Positions 31,495 to 42,689 of a stretch of DNA of 64,000 nucleotides are shown here, piece after piece. The stretch lies in contig NCSJ02000074.1 in the NCBI GenBank assembly GCA_002812745.2, positions 1-64,000 on the forward strand, given 5' to 3'. The first letter of the stretch is position 1. Each line of letters begins with the position of its first letter. This DNA is from Scytalidium lignicola (Eukaryota; Ascomycota; Leotiomycetes). The notes beneath the pieces were generated by a model. It saw only the letters and a list, made by a program, of their open reading frames with translations, made no database searches and was not told the origin of the DNA. Position numbers and translations under genes: made by a program.

Positions 31495-34400
31495 TCATCG
31501 AATGTTCTGCTCAAGAAGCTTCGTGCTAGTGGCAGGATCTAGTCCTAGGAAATTTAGGAGATACTCGGCCCTGTCCAAGTCTGTTAGAATTTATCCTTTG
31601 TACGATATCAGAAACACGGATTAACCTAGAACATACTTTGATTCTTGAAAAACCTTCTCCTTCATCTTCTTCAGCTGTCGTTGGCACTCTTCCCATTTCA
31701 TAGCTCTCTTTTTGGAAGAGACAGTTTTGATAGTTATATCGAACAACGCTGTCACAGGCCGGTGATCTGATACCCGAACTTCGTGTCGGCGGTAGTCTAG
31801 CTGCTTCACACGATCGCCGCCCCGATATAAGACGCGATCGCACCATGCGGGAGATCGCTTCTTTTCACTTGTGTCGTAATTATCCGTTCCTACATCATAC
31901 TTGTAGGTCGGTGCGAAAGTAATTGGAAGTTCATCAAAAGCTCGGAGCCGGAACCATGGGTTCTTTCTCTTAGAGGCAAGAAGTTGGTCTCTTTCAAGCA
32001 ATTTTGCGAGATTATTAGCTTTTACAGCATTGACTACTGTATCTCTTCCCATGGTGTCGATACGATAATTCAGATCACCATTTAAGATACATATCTCGTG
32101 GTCCATAATCATGGAACCATCACCGCCGCCGACAAAGCTATCTTGCCGAATGGTTGAGTCTCGTTCTACTGGTAAAAGCGAGCTCTCGAGAATCAGTGTA
32201 ATATCGTTGTTACGATCCCTAGTTTGTGACTGACCAGCAGCTAAATGACAGTTAATGAAGCATAGAGAGGTGTCATCTAAGATAAATCGGAGAATCAAGG
32301 CACCCTAAACCTGTATCAGATTGAGTACAAGGGAAGATCACGTATTACACACCTTATTCCCGTGCAAGCCTCCCATGCCTCTTTTGACTTCAGCACCACT
32401 CACACTGCGGATCCTGTCTCGCAAAGGTGCTCTAACGAAGACACAAGTGAAAAGCCCAACGAGGCTGGCTGTGTGCAATTCGTGATATAGTTCTTCTCTA
32501 GGCATGTAGTTACCAAGACAGCGGGTAAGAAAGTCTCGCCAATCTCTATATTGATGGCTCATATGTTCAGGTTCTGATGGATCCTTTCTTTTAGATTTAA
32601 AGAAACTTTCTAGAAGAGAGTTAGCTGGTGGTTCGCGATTATATTTGCTTCTGGATATGAAGTATAACGTACTAGCTGTTGTTTTTTTATCTTCAAGATC
32701 AATCAGCTCCTGAAATCCAAACACTAATATATCTGGTGTGTTGCTAGTTTTGATTAAATCACGAAAGAATGCAGCATCCTCTTCGGAATGTTGAAGATGA
32801 TAAGGAGTGGAGGCACCGGCGTTCCAGGTCATTACAAGTGCTTTGATAGGTTTAAGGTCGCAGAAAGTTGCTTCTTGGGACTGCATGTGAGCTCCTACAT
32901 TAAGGGGTCAGTTTCTGTGAGTATGCTCAGTCAAGGAAATACACACCTATCCAGTCATCAAGGAGAATACCATCCCAAGCACGGATCATATTGTCCAGAC
33001 CAAGAGAGACGGTTTGAGCGCGGTCCATTGTCCAAAAGCTACTCCGATCTGCAATTAGACCAATAACAGGATCATGATGAGCTTGCCAATCTTTCTTGAC
33101 AACCCAGGGTTTTTGAGTGGTATCATATACATATATCATTCCGGTGCTGAATCCAGCCCAAAGATTGTTTCTAAACCCTGCCAGACATGTGATCTTGTAC
33201 ATACTGACATTTATAACTCCGAGGCAGGAATAATCACGACGCGAGTAAATACTGACTTTGCCATCCGAATGACCGAAGTATACTCTATTGTGCTGACTAT
33301 TAAGTGTCGTTCCTGATGTAATGTCACCGGTGCCCGGCTGGCACAGTGGCCGCTGCAACACCTGAAACTTTTCTATTCCATCTAGCGTCGGTAAAAAGAC
33401 ACGAAGGTCTTTGCCAGCTGCATGCCATAATTGGTGACCAGCAACAAGAGAAAACGTATGCCCCTTAGGCACCCTAAAGCTCTGGTGGGGATTGGTCAAG
33501 TTTGGGGTACCACTACTGTCAGGTGCCCATAAATGTAAAGTTCCTCCATCATCTAATGTCCACATTTCTTGGACATGGCGATGTATCTTAATAATTTCGC
33601 GTCGAGTATGAGCATTGGATTTGCTAGCCACAACATTCTGTGCCCGGATATCCACTTCCATGATATCTCCTATGTTGTTTCCGAGCCAGAGTCGAGACCC
33701 TTCATCTTGTATGTTTGAGCCAGGTTTGAAAGCGAGCGACACAATCTTAATACCTTCAGTGTGTGGAAGAGTCATGATTTGTTCACCGTCGAGCAGAGTC
33801 CAAACTCTAGTTGACTGACCAGAGGTACAAACATATTCTCCGTAAACATCGAAAATTCGAGTATCGTATTTTGTAGGTATCTCTCGTGGACCAGTTTTGA
33901 AATTGGGGGGTCGACGATTAGAGCGAGATGAATCTGGGTACTCAGACTGACCTGAACGGGCGGTGTCATTTATAATCGACGTGGAAGGTGCAACTTCGGT
34001 TGATGTCCGTGGAGGTCCAGAGAAACCTGATGAAGCTCTGAACTCAACCGGTGTCTTTTCAGACGTTCTATCAATTGTCATGGATCTTCCATGTGATCGT
34101 GATTGAGCTTGTGGCTGCGATGTTGGCGTGGAAACAACCCTTTTTGGAGGATTAACAACCAAAGGCATGGCTTCAGCCCGAGAAGTAACTAATGTTGATC
34201 GAGATCTATCCAAGGATGTGCGTAAAGGCGGTGGACGCGTAGAAATGGTTTGGCTTAGAGGTCGAGGTTTTGGATTTCTGATTGCTTCCGAAGGTCTCAT
34301 TGGTAAAGTTGGTTTGCGATCTCCTGTAATCTGAGGTGAGATTGGAGATTTGACGAAGCCATTGGTTTCTTGAGCCATCCGTTTATTAGCGACAGAATAA

Positions 34401-35335
34401 TGCACAGGTGGGCGCTCGAAATTCATCTGTGGTGGAGGGAGCATACTGTCCACGTTCACTTGCGGTCGGTTTGGTGGCAAGGGAGGTGCTACAGGCTCAT
34501 GATCGGGACTACTATCACTGCTTGGAGGACTACTAAACGGAGAAGTCTTTTCTTTAGAAGCCGAGATGGAAGCTGGCATAAGTCCTTTAGATTCTGTATC
34601 CGGACCTAGGGTACTTGGCTTTTTGGGAATTTGTGGCTTTTCAGCACGTTTAACAGGTGGCGGAATCCTGAATGATGCATCACGTCTAAACTCTCCTGAA
34701 CGTCGAGGAGGCGGAGGAGAAGGAGGCTGAGATGGTGAAAGAGATTGTGACCGGCTTGGTCCTAACGAAGGTGTCTGGGGTCTGCTAGAGGTTCTAAAGT
34801 GCTTGGGAGAAGCGGACCGCGGCGTAGCACTGAGTGGAACCGGAGAGGATAGAAGCTCGGGAGTATTTGATATAGAAAGATTTAGAGTCTTCACCTTTGG
34901 CGGGGTATGGGGTGGATGAACAGCAACCGATGGAGCAATTGTAGATATAGGACGTGGTCGCAAAGCCCTGGTAGGCGAAGGGGATGGATTGCCCTCACTT
35001 CTAAGTGGCCGTAGAGCAGAAGGGCTCGCAGCGTTCAAGTCTCTGCCTCGCGCAATTCGAAGACCTTCAGCTAAGGCATTCTCTCCTTCCAGTCGACTCA
35101 TACCATGCTTTGGAAACTCCCCAATACTAGTTCGGTGGCTCACTGGTTTTGGTGATACCTCTCTTGTCGAACTATGGCCGTTGGGCTCCGAGTTTGCCAT
35201 CTGTTCAAAATGCGAACGTAGGGAAGAAACTGGTTTCTAATATTCAAGGTGAATTAGAAAACATTGAGAGCGAGGGGCAAGATTTGTGCTTACTATGGAC
35301 GAGCCGTCGAGGCTCTGACCTCCAGATTCCTCCAT
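31495..35335 (-). CDS. inositol polyphosphate 5-phosphatase with WD40-like beta-propeller, 1200 aa, five exons
   Basis: Exons are 35335-35294, 35200-32947, 32894-32353, 32304-31626 and 31580-31495, introns 93, 52, 48 and 45 bp. Residues 1-430 are disordered, Ser/Pro-rich. Residues about 430-760 form a propeller with KYDTRIFDVYGEYVCTSGQ, RVWTLLDGEQIMTL, LWLGNNIGDIMEVDIR and YFGHSDGKVSIYSRR. The rest is an IPPc catalytic domain: MTWNAGAS, LVFGFQELIDL, ICILNGDLNYRI, PAWCDRVLYRG and the catalytic SDHRPVTALF. This propeller-plus-IPPc layout is known in plant FRA3-type 5-phosphatases and fungal relatives that remove the 5-phosphate of phosphoinositides. The last 86-nt exon restores a plausible end (AEYLLNFLGLDP) that would be lost if the reading stopped at the TAA at 31621. 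Confidence 0.9.
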
Positions 35336-35957
35336 TGTCTAAGCTTTCTCTTTTTAACATACAATAAAAGAGTCATCTATGTCCATGGAAATCTTGCCCT
35401 TATCCATGGGAATTGTTTCTCGATTTCGGAGAGAGAATGTGGGGAAAGCCGTCGTCGCAAGCATTCAATCATTAGGACGTGGGTGCGTGGAGGTGTCTAA
35501 ACCAAATCATAAGCAGCACCGAAGAGCGACCAAACCCTGCAGATCGGTTTCGGAATCCCTACTTGATTCCACACACGTTTGCGAGACAAATTTGGAAACT
35601 TTCAGACTCATAATTTGAGTTATGAATAGGAGAAGCAGTTGTTCACCGTTACAGCAAAACGTGAAACTAGTTCGTCGACGTTTCCAATTCCCCATGTCCA
35701 TGGCAGCCCACCATCGGCAGGGATTTACGTTTCCCCATGACCCGAGGACCACTAGAAATTACCTCGCGATCTTTTGCTACACCACCCGTTATTTCCCTTC
35801 AACAAAGCTACAAATACTCTGTTACACTGCTCCATAAGAAACATTGTCCCTCTCCTGTGGGATATCCTCTCAAATAATACTTCAAATTATATAGAATCTC
35901 CCAATTGCTCTTTTCCCCGACAGACTCGGCAATTTCCGGATTTCATTATACGACGTC
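35336..35957. promoter_or_regulatory. divergent promoter region
   Basis: 622 bases between the start codons of the minus-strand phosphatase and a small plus-strand gene. Two copies of CCATGGAAA/CCATGGGAA occur near 35383-35405. Nothing else is distinctive. Confidence 0.45.
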
Positions 35958-36462
35958 ATGAATACTGTAGGAAACCGCAAGGTGCATTGCACATGCTAAA
36001 GCTTCTAAGCTAACATATCACAGGTTAAATCATTTTGGTAGGATTCTTTAAGATGATGTGTAGCAATGTGTCCATTATACTGACAGTTAGATTCCAGGGT
36101 TGGCTGGGGGTCGCTTTGTGTTGGTATGTCCGTCAAGTTGTACCCAGCTCGGAACAGTGCTGATGATGAGTGTAGCTGGAGCGGGAGCGTACTATTTCGC
36201 AAAAAAGCAGATCAATGAAGACCGAGCTACTCGTTATAAGAAGGAACAGGAGAAAAAGCGGTTAATGGGACAAATGGAAGCCGAGGAAAGGGCATATAAG
36301 GACCTCTCCGCCGCGAGTTCGGATTCCCCGAGTCATGAAGCAAATGTAGATCCAGCCCCAACGCGCCATGCCCCGACTAATTCAAGAGAGCAGGTGATTG
36401 AAAAGAGCAAATATGAGGCCAGTAAGGCTTTTAGATCTAGGAAGGGAGACAGGTTTAGTTAA
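35958..36462 (+). CDS. small DUF4748-type fungal protein, 110 aa, three exons
   Basis: The well-supported part is exon 3 (36176-36462) plus exon 2 (36087-36123), joined over a 52-bp intron (GTATGT to TGTAG) to give VGWGSLCVAGAGAYYFAKKQ and INEDRATRYKKEQEKKR. That is one short membrane helix followed by a basic charged region, as in fungal DUF4748 proteins. A 9-nt first exon (35958-35966, M-N-T) followed by a 120-bp intron (GTAGGA, TACTGACAG) gives a complete frame of 333 bases; this tiny start exon is the least certain part. The C-terminal half is hydrophilic and ends RSRKGDRFS. Function unknown. Confidence 0.68.
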
Positions 36463-36840
36463 TCAGGAGAGGTAGACTAGGACCCTTAGATGCTTGGGAA
36501 GCAGGGTGTGTAAAATAGGAGAACTGAACTGTAATTGTTATCGTTTAATATGTCTAACAGCTACATAATATTGAGCAATTGTGGGTTAAGTTTATTGCAT
36601 GATATCATGAGGTTAGGGAACTCTTAAACTTCATACTGCGTCTAGATTTATGATTGTGAGGACAAAATTTTAGCGGCTCTGGCGCATGCCGCTCCGAGCT
36701 TGGCGCTTCAGAGCTACTGTAGAAAGGTGCAAGAGTTCAAATCGCGAAAATCGACCTCCGAATCAGCTCGTCCATTTACACCTCAACAGTTAAACAGCAT
36801 AGATGTCCTACAACGAAATTTAGGACATCAAATCATAAAA
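36463..36840. other. intergenic/leader region
   Basis: 378 bases up to the next start codon. The last 140 are open in frame with the next gene but lack an ATG, so I leave them as leader. Confidence 0.45.
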
Positions 36841-38613
36841 ATGGCATCGCATCAGCTAGCGATCGCAAAGGCAGCTTTCTCAGCAGGTCTTCTACGGCCT
36901 GATCCAGTCTCCTTATCTCGCGATGAGATCGCGCACTTCCACTCCCTACTCAACGACGTCGTGACCCAGTGCACGCCACAAAACGTCCAGGTTTGATCAT
37001 ACATTCTGCGGCTGAATCGATGTGATGGCTAAATGGTTCCGTAATGATAGAAATGCAAGCGATGGATCTTGGAGAACATTGTTCAATCTACAGCAAGATG
37101 CACAGCGTTTGGGAAATATTTAACTGGCTTGTCGGGCTCGTTTTCTAATACTTCAACTTCGACGGACTCTTCAAAACGCGAACCATCGATCAAAAGGAAA
37201 CGGCTACATCTTCTATATCTTATTAATGATATCCTATTCCATGCCAAGTACAGGAGCAATGACGCCTCTATATGTAGCAAGTTTCAACCGATCTTAGTGT
37301 CCCTCTTTGAGAGCGCCGCAGTTCCTAAGACCGGTCCAAAACATCTACAAAAGATTTCAGATCTACTAAGTATTTGGGAAGAGAAGTCATATTATTCCCC
37401 AGAATATATTGACAAGCTGCGCGAGGCCGTCAAGAATGCTTCCGAATCTGGGCCTTCAATCGATGCGGGAAATAGCGCGGCTGCTGTGGATACATCTGCG
37501 TCGAAGACATCCAAGTCTGTACCATTCGTCATGCCAGCTATGCATGGAGATCCATCGACGCCGTGGTTCGACTTGCCTGCGGGAAATCTTATACCTCATA
37601 TCGTGCCAAACTCTATGAGACCCATAAATCCTGACATGGTAAAGCCGTTACAGTTTATAGCTGGGCCAGCTGATGAAAATTTGGTTGTGGCGGTGAAGGC
37701 GCTTTTGGATGACGTACAGACGATATTTGGACCTGGTTCTGAGGGAACTGATAAAATCTCGTGGGATATTGATGAACTTGGACAACGGATTGAACTAGAT
37801 GAGATTACGGGCGAGGTAATAGAAGGCGAGGGATACTACGGCTGGTCACGGACATTCTGTGAGAAAATGAAAAAGAGAAGAAAAGGGGACAATCAGGAGG
37901 ACCAAGGGCGTAGGAGTCGGAGCAGGAGTTACAGTCCAAGCAGGAAGCGAAGATACAGCGATTCAGACGATTCGACCAGAAGTGACCATGGCAGAAGGCG
38001 AAGGCATCGCTCTTCATACAGCTCGTCCCGCTCACCTTCTCCTGATCGTCGACGCCGGCGGCATGATAGCAGCTCTCGTTCTAGGTCTCGACATAGGTCA
38101 CCAGTGAGCGACCAAAGGAAGCTAGAGTCCTATGGAAGAGATGCGGATTTAGAGTCTAGGTTCAGGGATTTCTCCGAGAGAGCACCACCAAACCAATCTC
38201 TACCACCGAACCCCCCTCCCTTCCCGCAGGACTTCAATCCCAATTTCCCACCACCTCCACCTCCGCCATTTCCTCCACAAGTGCCGATGCAGAATATGCC
38301 GTACAATGGGACAGGGGGACAATACGGAGGCTGGCCACCCCCTCCTCCACCTCCGCTGCCAAATCCTTATCAAAATGCTTATTTCAATCCTGCTGCCTCT
38401 CAATCTGGTGTCTGGCCACCACCACCGCCGCCTCCTCCAAACATGCCTATGCCGCCATATCAAGGTAATCCTCCAGCTCCAGGACCAGGAGGTTGGCATA
38501 CACAACCACCGCCCCCTCCGCCTCCGCCACTGGGCAATGGAGGCGGACAGATACAGAACGGATGGAATAATTCTCAGTATAACCGAGGCGGAAGGGGAAA
38601 TTATAGGGGTTAG
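36841..38613 (+). CDS. CID-domain, RS-rich and proline-rich RNA-processing protein (CHERP-like), 570 aa
   Basis: Exons are 36841-36990 and 37051-38613; the 60-bp intron has a GTTTGA donor and GATAG acceptor and joins TPQNVQ to KCKRWILENIVQ. Residues 1-150 form a CID/RPR domain (RNA polymerase II CTD interaction): KRKRLHLLYLINDILFHAKY and HLQKISDLLSIWEEKSYYS. A conserved block (PMARPINPDMVKPLQF-like, then GRRSRSRSYSPSRKRRYSDS) leads into an Arg-Ser region and a C-terminal tail with at least five poly-Pro runs and RGG-like ends. This order resembles CHERP-type splicing factors associated with U2 snRNP. Nuclear role is inferred. An in-frame upstream extension without ATG makes the start slightly uncertain. 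Confidence 0.82.
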
Positions 38614-38760
38614 GGGGTTGGAAGGAAAGGGGCTGGAATTGGATTGTATGTACGGAGTACTGTACAATATGTTACGTATATAACAGTTTGGTGATTGTGA
38701 TGTGATGTGATAGGGGTGTTGTAGTAAGAAAAAAAATATTTACCAATCCTTGACAAGACC

Positions 38761-38939
38761 TATCCCATGGGGCCCGGCTCGTTTAAACTCGTCAAAATCC
38801 GTCAGGCACAAATTCATATACAAGGATATAAATCATCGAGAGCCTTTCATTTCCAACAAAAGGCCAATCAGGACACTTTTCATTTTAAGGCACGGCACTA
38901 AAAGTGGCCTCAAAGTGGCCTCCCGGGCTCCATGGGATA
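38761..38939. mobile_element. MITE, about 179 bp
   Basis: TATCCCATGGGGCCCGG at 38761 is matched by the reverse complement of CCCGGGCTCCATGGGATA ending 38939 (one mismatch). The ends start with TA, consistent with TA target sites. Inside, AAAGTGGCCTC is repeated twice in tandem (38901-38921). Confidence 0.65.
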
Positions 38940-39250
38940 ATAAATATCCGCGTAAGGCTGCGACGGACATCATGGTAAGCATGTTGCGGATAATGCGGTC
39001 ATAAGCCGACCAGAAAGAAGGGACTTGGCAAAATTGGCGGCCAGAAGTGCTCTAACAGGCGTGCCGAAACGAGAATCAAGCTTAAAAAAGTGGAAACGCC
39101 GCACGCACAAACAACCAATTTGTCAATGAAAAAAGGGGCCAAAAATATTAAAAATTACAAAAACATACAACAGAAGGTATTCGCTGGTCGTCACCGACCC
39201 AACTACTGATCTCCCGATCTGAGGCTTATGTATGGCAGAGCGGACGGGAT

Positions 39251-39284
39251 GCCCAGTATTCCTCAGTCTATGGTCGTATGTGAC
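39251..39284. repeat. 34-bp direct repeat, copy 1
   Basis: Starts GCCCAGTATTCCTCAGTCTA and ends GTCGTATGTGAC. An exact copy in the same orientation lies at 46078-46111; flanks are unrelated. Confidence 0.85.
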
Positions 39285-39410
39285 AGTAGTTGCTTTAAAA
39301 GAAACTATAATTGGCTGGCAGGAGTTGCTGGTGCTTCCTGCATCTAGTGAAGACAGCGCCATTTGAACTTGACCTCGAGCACACTGTAAATCTAGGCGTG
39401 AGCTAATAAA

Positions 39411-39446
39411 TCTACACACCTACACATCTACACACCTACACACACT
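39411..39446. repeat. CTACACAC tandem tract
   Basis: Units of CTACACACCTACACAT repeat about two and a quarter times. Simple-sequence tract. Confidence 0.7.
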
Positions 39447-39867
39447 GATACGGGCTAAAACCTTAGGCATATCAAGTACTATGAGGAAAATAACATGTAT
39501 CGATCTCCTACTGAAAGGCTAGTTATCTCGGCTACAATTACAGGAGTGGTAAATGCTACTGACCCTACATCGTGTAAAACGCATATAACTTTTAGTTAAT
39601 ATTTTTTGAATAATTATATTAAATTGTTTAAATCTATGTCTAACAACAATCTGTAACCACAAGTAAACATTACAATGTACGTGCTAATCTTCTGTGTCCG
39701 GCACAGGTTAACTTCCAAACGGAAAGATCATATCAAAGGTCCATTCCTGCTTGCAATCATTTAGTTTGACTCTACATCTTTCTATACAGGTCCCTACTTT
39801 CCCCACATTCTCGTACCATTTTTGAGGCTAATCGAACCGCTAGATACTCTCGATTTAACCAATAAGC

Positions 39868-40907
39868 ATGGAGGGTGATATACCTCGTTATGCCGCTGTC
39901 GACTTTGCATTTGGCATCACTTCAGATGCTCAACTGACGGTCATCTGCCGAACTAAGCGCTTCTATATTACTCTGTCAGCACAGAATCTACGCAACCCCG
40001 AACACATAGAAGCCTCAAAATATGAACAAGAATATCTACAACTTCTCCATGTAATCCAATTTGAAGATCAGTCAGAGTTCAATCCCGACAAACAAGATCC
40101 TGTCGAAGCGATGGCTCACTAGGTTGTGACTCCATTCTTCCCCGTCTTTCGAGAACTAGCACCACAGCTGTCGTCAACACCGCAGATGCAGACCTTGCAT
40201 GAATACTTCAACCCTCCTACATTCTTTTTCACACTCAAAGTAGTTCACGGTACACTTACCCCGGTCTCCACACCGGAGAATTCTCATACTGTCGAGTTCC
40301 TGATGCCGAGCATGGAACTGCCCCAGGTTTTGCTCGATGCAGATGTACCGATCTTTAATCCTTCGAGTCTCATCGTAGCTTAGGATCCAGAATCTGACGG
40401 AGCACAGTTCCCTACTGAGGTGTTTAGAGATAAGCATATACCGTATTTCTTCAAGGTTACAACTCAAGGGAACTGTACAGCCATTGAACGTGAGATTCAG
40501 ATTTTGCTCCACTTAGAACGATTAGGATTAACAACAAAAATTCGCGTGCCAAAGCTTTGCGGATATGTGCAGGTTGATGGAACAGGATAATGTTATGGGA
40601 TTGCTATTAACATATGTTGAGTGACAAGATACTTTGGAGGGAATTCTTCTCGACAAACCCGAGGTTACTCTACGGGAAAAAATGGTTCCTTGATATTGAA
40701 CATATGCTCAAGTTAATCCATGAAGCAAATATTATCTGGGGAGACGTAAAGGCCGATAATATTCTCATTGATGTGGTGAATGAAGCGTGGATGATTGATT
40801 TTGGAGGGAGTTATACCTTTGGATGGGTTGATGAAGATAAGATGAATACTATCGAAGGAGATTTGCAGGGTCTGCAAAGGATTAAAGAGCATCTTCAGGT
40901 AAAATAG
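39868..40907 (+). pseudogene. protein-kinase-like gene remnant with nonsense codons and a frameshift
   Basis: Starting with ATG at 39868, a protein-like frame is stopped by TAG at 40120, continues in the same frame (VVTPFFPVF) to a TAG at 40381, and continues again with KVTTQGNCTAIEREIQILLH and RVPKLCGYV. A TGA interrupts GLLLTYVE and a one-base gain in an A-run near 40676 shifts into the frame holding IHEANIIWGDVKADNILIDV and MIDFGGSYTFGWVD. The HxxxxxGD, DN and DFGG pieces are the catalytic loop and Mg2+ site of the fungal kinase-like family that is multiplied in many Leotiomycetes. It is clearly inactive. Both TAGs could derive from CAG by C-to-T change. Confidence 0.75.
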
Positions 40908-41142
40908 AAGCAAAGTGGAGAAAAGGCCACATTTCTCTATGAAGATAATTATTCGATTATTCTTAACTATAAGTCAGTTGAGTTGCCGGTAAATATAAGG
41001 GAAGTATTGTCGTAATACTTCTTATACCCTTATAATTCCTTTAATTCTTGGCTTTTTACGTTTGATCCAAATAATATATCACGTGATGGAGAGACGCAAG
41101 TCGCGCAACCAAAACTATCTACCTTCGATCTCTACATCTCTT

Positions 41143-41260
41143 GTTTTTACACACCACGACCTTGGGCCTCGAAATATTCTTATTGATAATAGTGGGCATC
41201 TCTGGCTTTTGGATTGGGAGTAATTGGTATCCTGTTTATTTTGAGTATGTTTTAATGTAC
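41143..41260 (+). pseudogene. APH-type phosphotransferase fragment
   Basis: A frame at 41143 reads FTHHDLGPRNILIDNSGH and then LWLLDWE before a TAA; one frame over it continues WYPVYFEYV. HxDxxxxNILID, LDWE and WYPxYFEY are the catalytic-loop signature of fungal aminoglycoside-phosphotransferase-like proteins. Only this core remains, with a stop and shift inside it. I see no N-lobe upstream. Confidence 0.55.
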
Positions 41261-42689
41261 CTCAAAGTTGGGGTTGGATCGCTCAATTGCGATGGAAAGC
41301 GTTCAGCTGGATTTCTGTCGGAATCTATAACTGTGAGAGAGATGTGGTTGGACGAATTAGGACGAGGTTCAGACGCTTCCCAGTGGGACGTACAAACGAA
41401 ATTTTGCACAACAGGGCGACAGCCAGATACTCTATATTGCAGGAATGATGATAACGCGGAGCTCGAGTCGGGTTTTTCGGGGATGTTGGGAGAGGTTCTG
41501 CTCGTCCGTCATAGCGCTTGAGGTAGAGCAGTGTAGGAAAGATGAGAGATGGACAATGGGCAGAGACTACATCAACAACAGCTTCATTGTAAAAAAAAAT
41601 TGAAGCAAGCAACAACCGCAACAGAGAAAGACGATGAAAGAAGGGAGGCCGAGATGCCAACATCTTTTCCCCCCTTTCTTTTACGACAGCCTCGCACCAG
41701 TAAACCTGTGATAATCTCGCTTAGTTGATGTAAACCTGCTAATATATTTAATAACATATGACCACCGACCCTGTACCCATGATGGTGGACGACGGTGATT
41801 ACTTGGATCTGCAGATTCCCCGTTTCCGCGATTCTTAATGAGCCCTAGATGGCGCAATACAGTAATGGGAGTGTGGACCGGAGATCCTCTACGAGAGACA
41901 GCGAGTGAGAACGTTCCCTCGATCGCACTGAACGAGAGGTACGTGCAGGATACCAAATGGCTCGTGCGACCCTTGATCGAGGAGTTACGAGCCAACACAA
42001 TGCTTCTTCCACTTCTCACATTCCTCATTTTTACCAGTCCCAATTCACACAAATCCCTCTGCTTATCGATTTAGCAACTTGTGACTTACGAGGCGTGCAA
42101 ATACGGGTACGGGGGAACTACTAAGCCTATGAATCTCAGGAGCTTTCGTGTGGTTGCAAACACGGAATTGCTTCCCTTTTCAGAGCCTGTCAATGTTGCA
42201 GTGGTTTCAAGCTTCATCTGTTTTGACGCCACCAACAGATCAATTATTGCGACAGCCTCGATTCTGATACCTTTTTCCATGGACACGATAGAACCCTTCT
42301 TGGGTAAGTATACTAATGTCGGTATTCTATCATACGTGATTGGCCGGCCTGTCAAAGGCTCCTTGAAACATTGAAACATTGAAACATCAAAACGTTCTAC
42401 GACTAATCGAAACGCTCTGCACCGGGGGACGCTTCGACAAACCCGTGAGTGCAACAAGCTGCAGTGCAGTTAGTTCACTATAAGAGTAGGTAATCAGAAC
42501 CTCCCATCTCCAGTACGCTGCTCTAGTATTCTTCTTCTCTTCTGGTCTTCTACAATTTCGGAGTTTCAATTAGCATCTCATAANTTTTTTTTTATATCTG
42601 GTTAGCTGGCTACCAGTGTTTTTTTACTTTCATCCTTCACATTCATTCACATATCTGGTTCACTTGGATAAAGGCCCTGTTTGAATTCA
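41261..42689. other. no gene recognised
   Basis: Frames on both strands are short and lack family features. A minus-strand frame (42457-42086) with a protein-like FKEPLTGRPITYDRIPTLVY stretch could be a degraded exon but matches nothing I know. A GAAACATT tandem (42364-42389) and an undetermined base beside a T-run (42584) are present. Confidence 0.4.

Larger units (their letters stand above)
38614..39867. other. intergenic region with mobile-element traces
   Basis: Holds the MITE at 38761-38939, the 34-bp repeat at 39251-39284 and a CACAC(C)TA tandem tract at 39411-39446. No gene is supported. Confidence 0.5.

Noticed and set aside
38200..38667. Minus-strand frame opposite the proline-rich tail
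   Set aside because: Arg/Trp-rich mirror of the poly-Pro coding sequence; shadow of the real gene.
41681..42457. Minus-strand frames between the APH fragment and the sacsin-like fragment
   Set aside because: One has protein-like composition but no start context, splice pair or family feature; not enough support.
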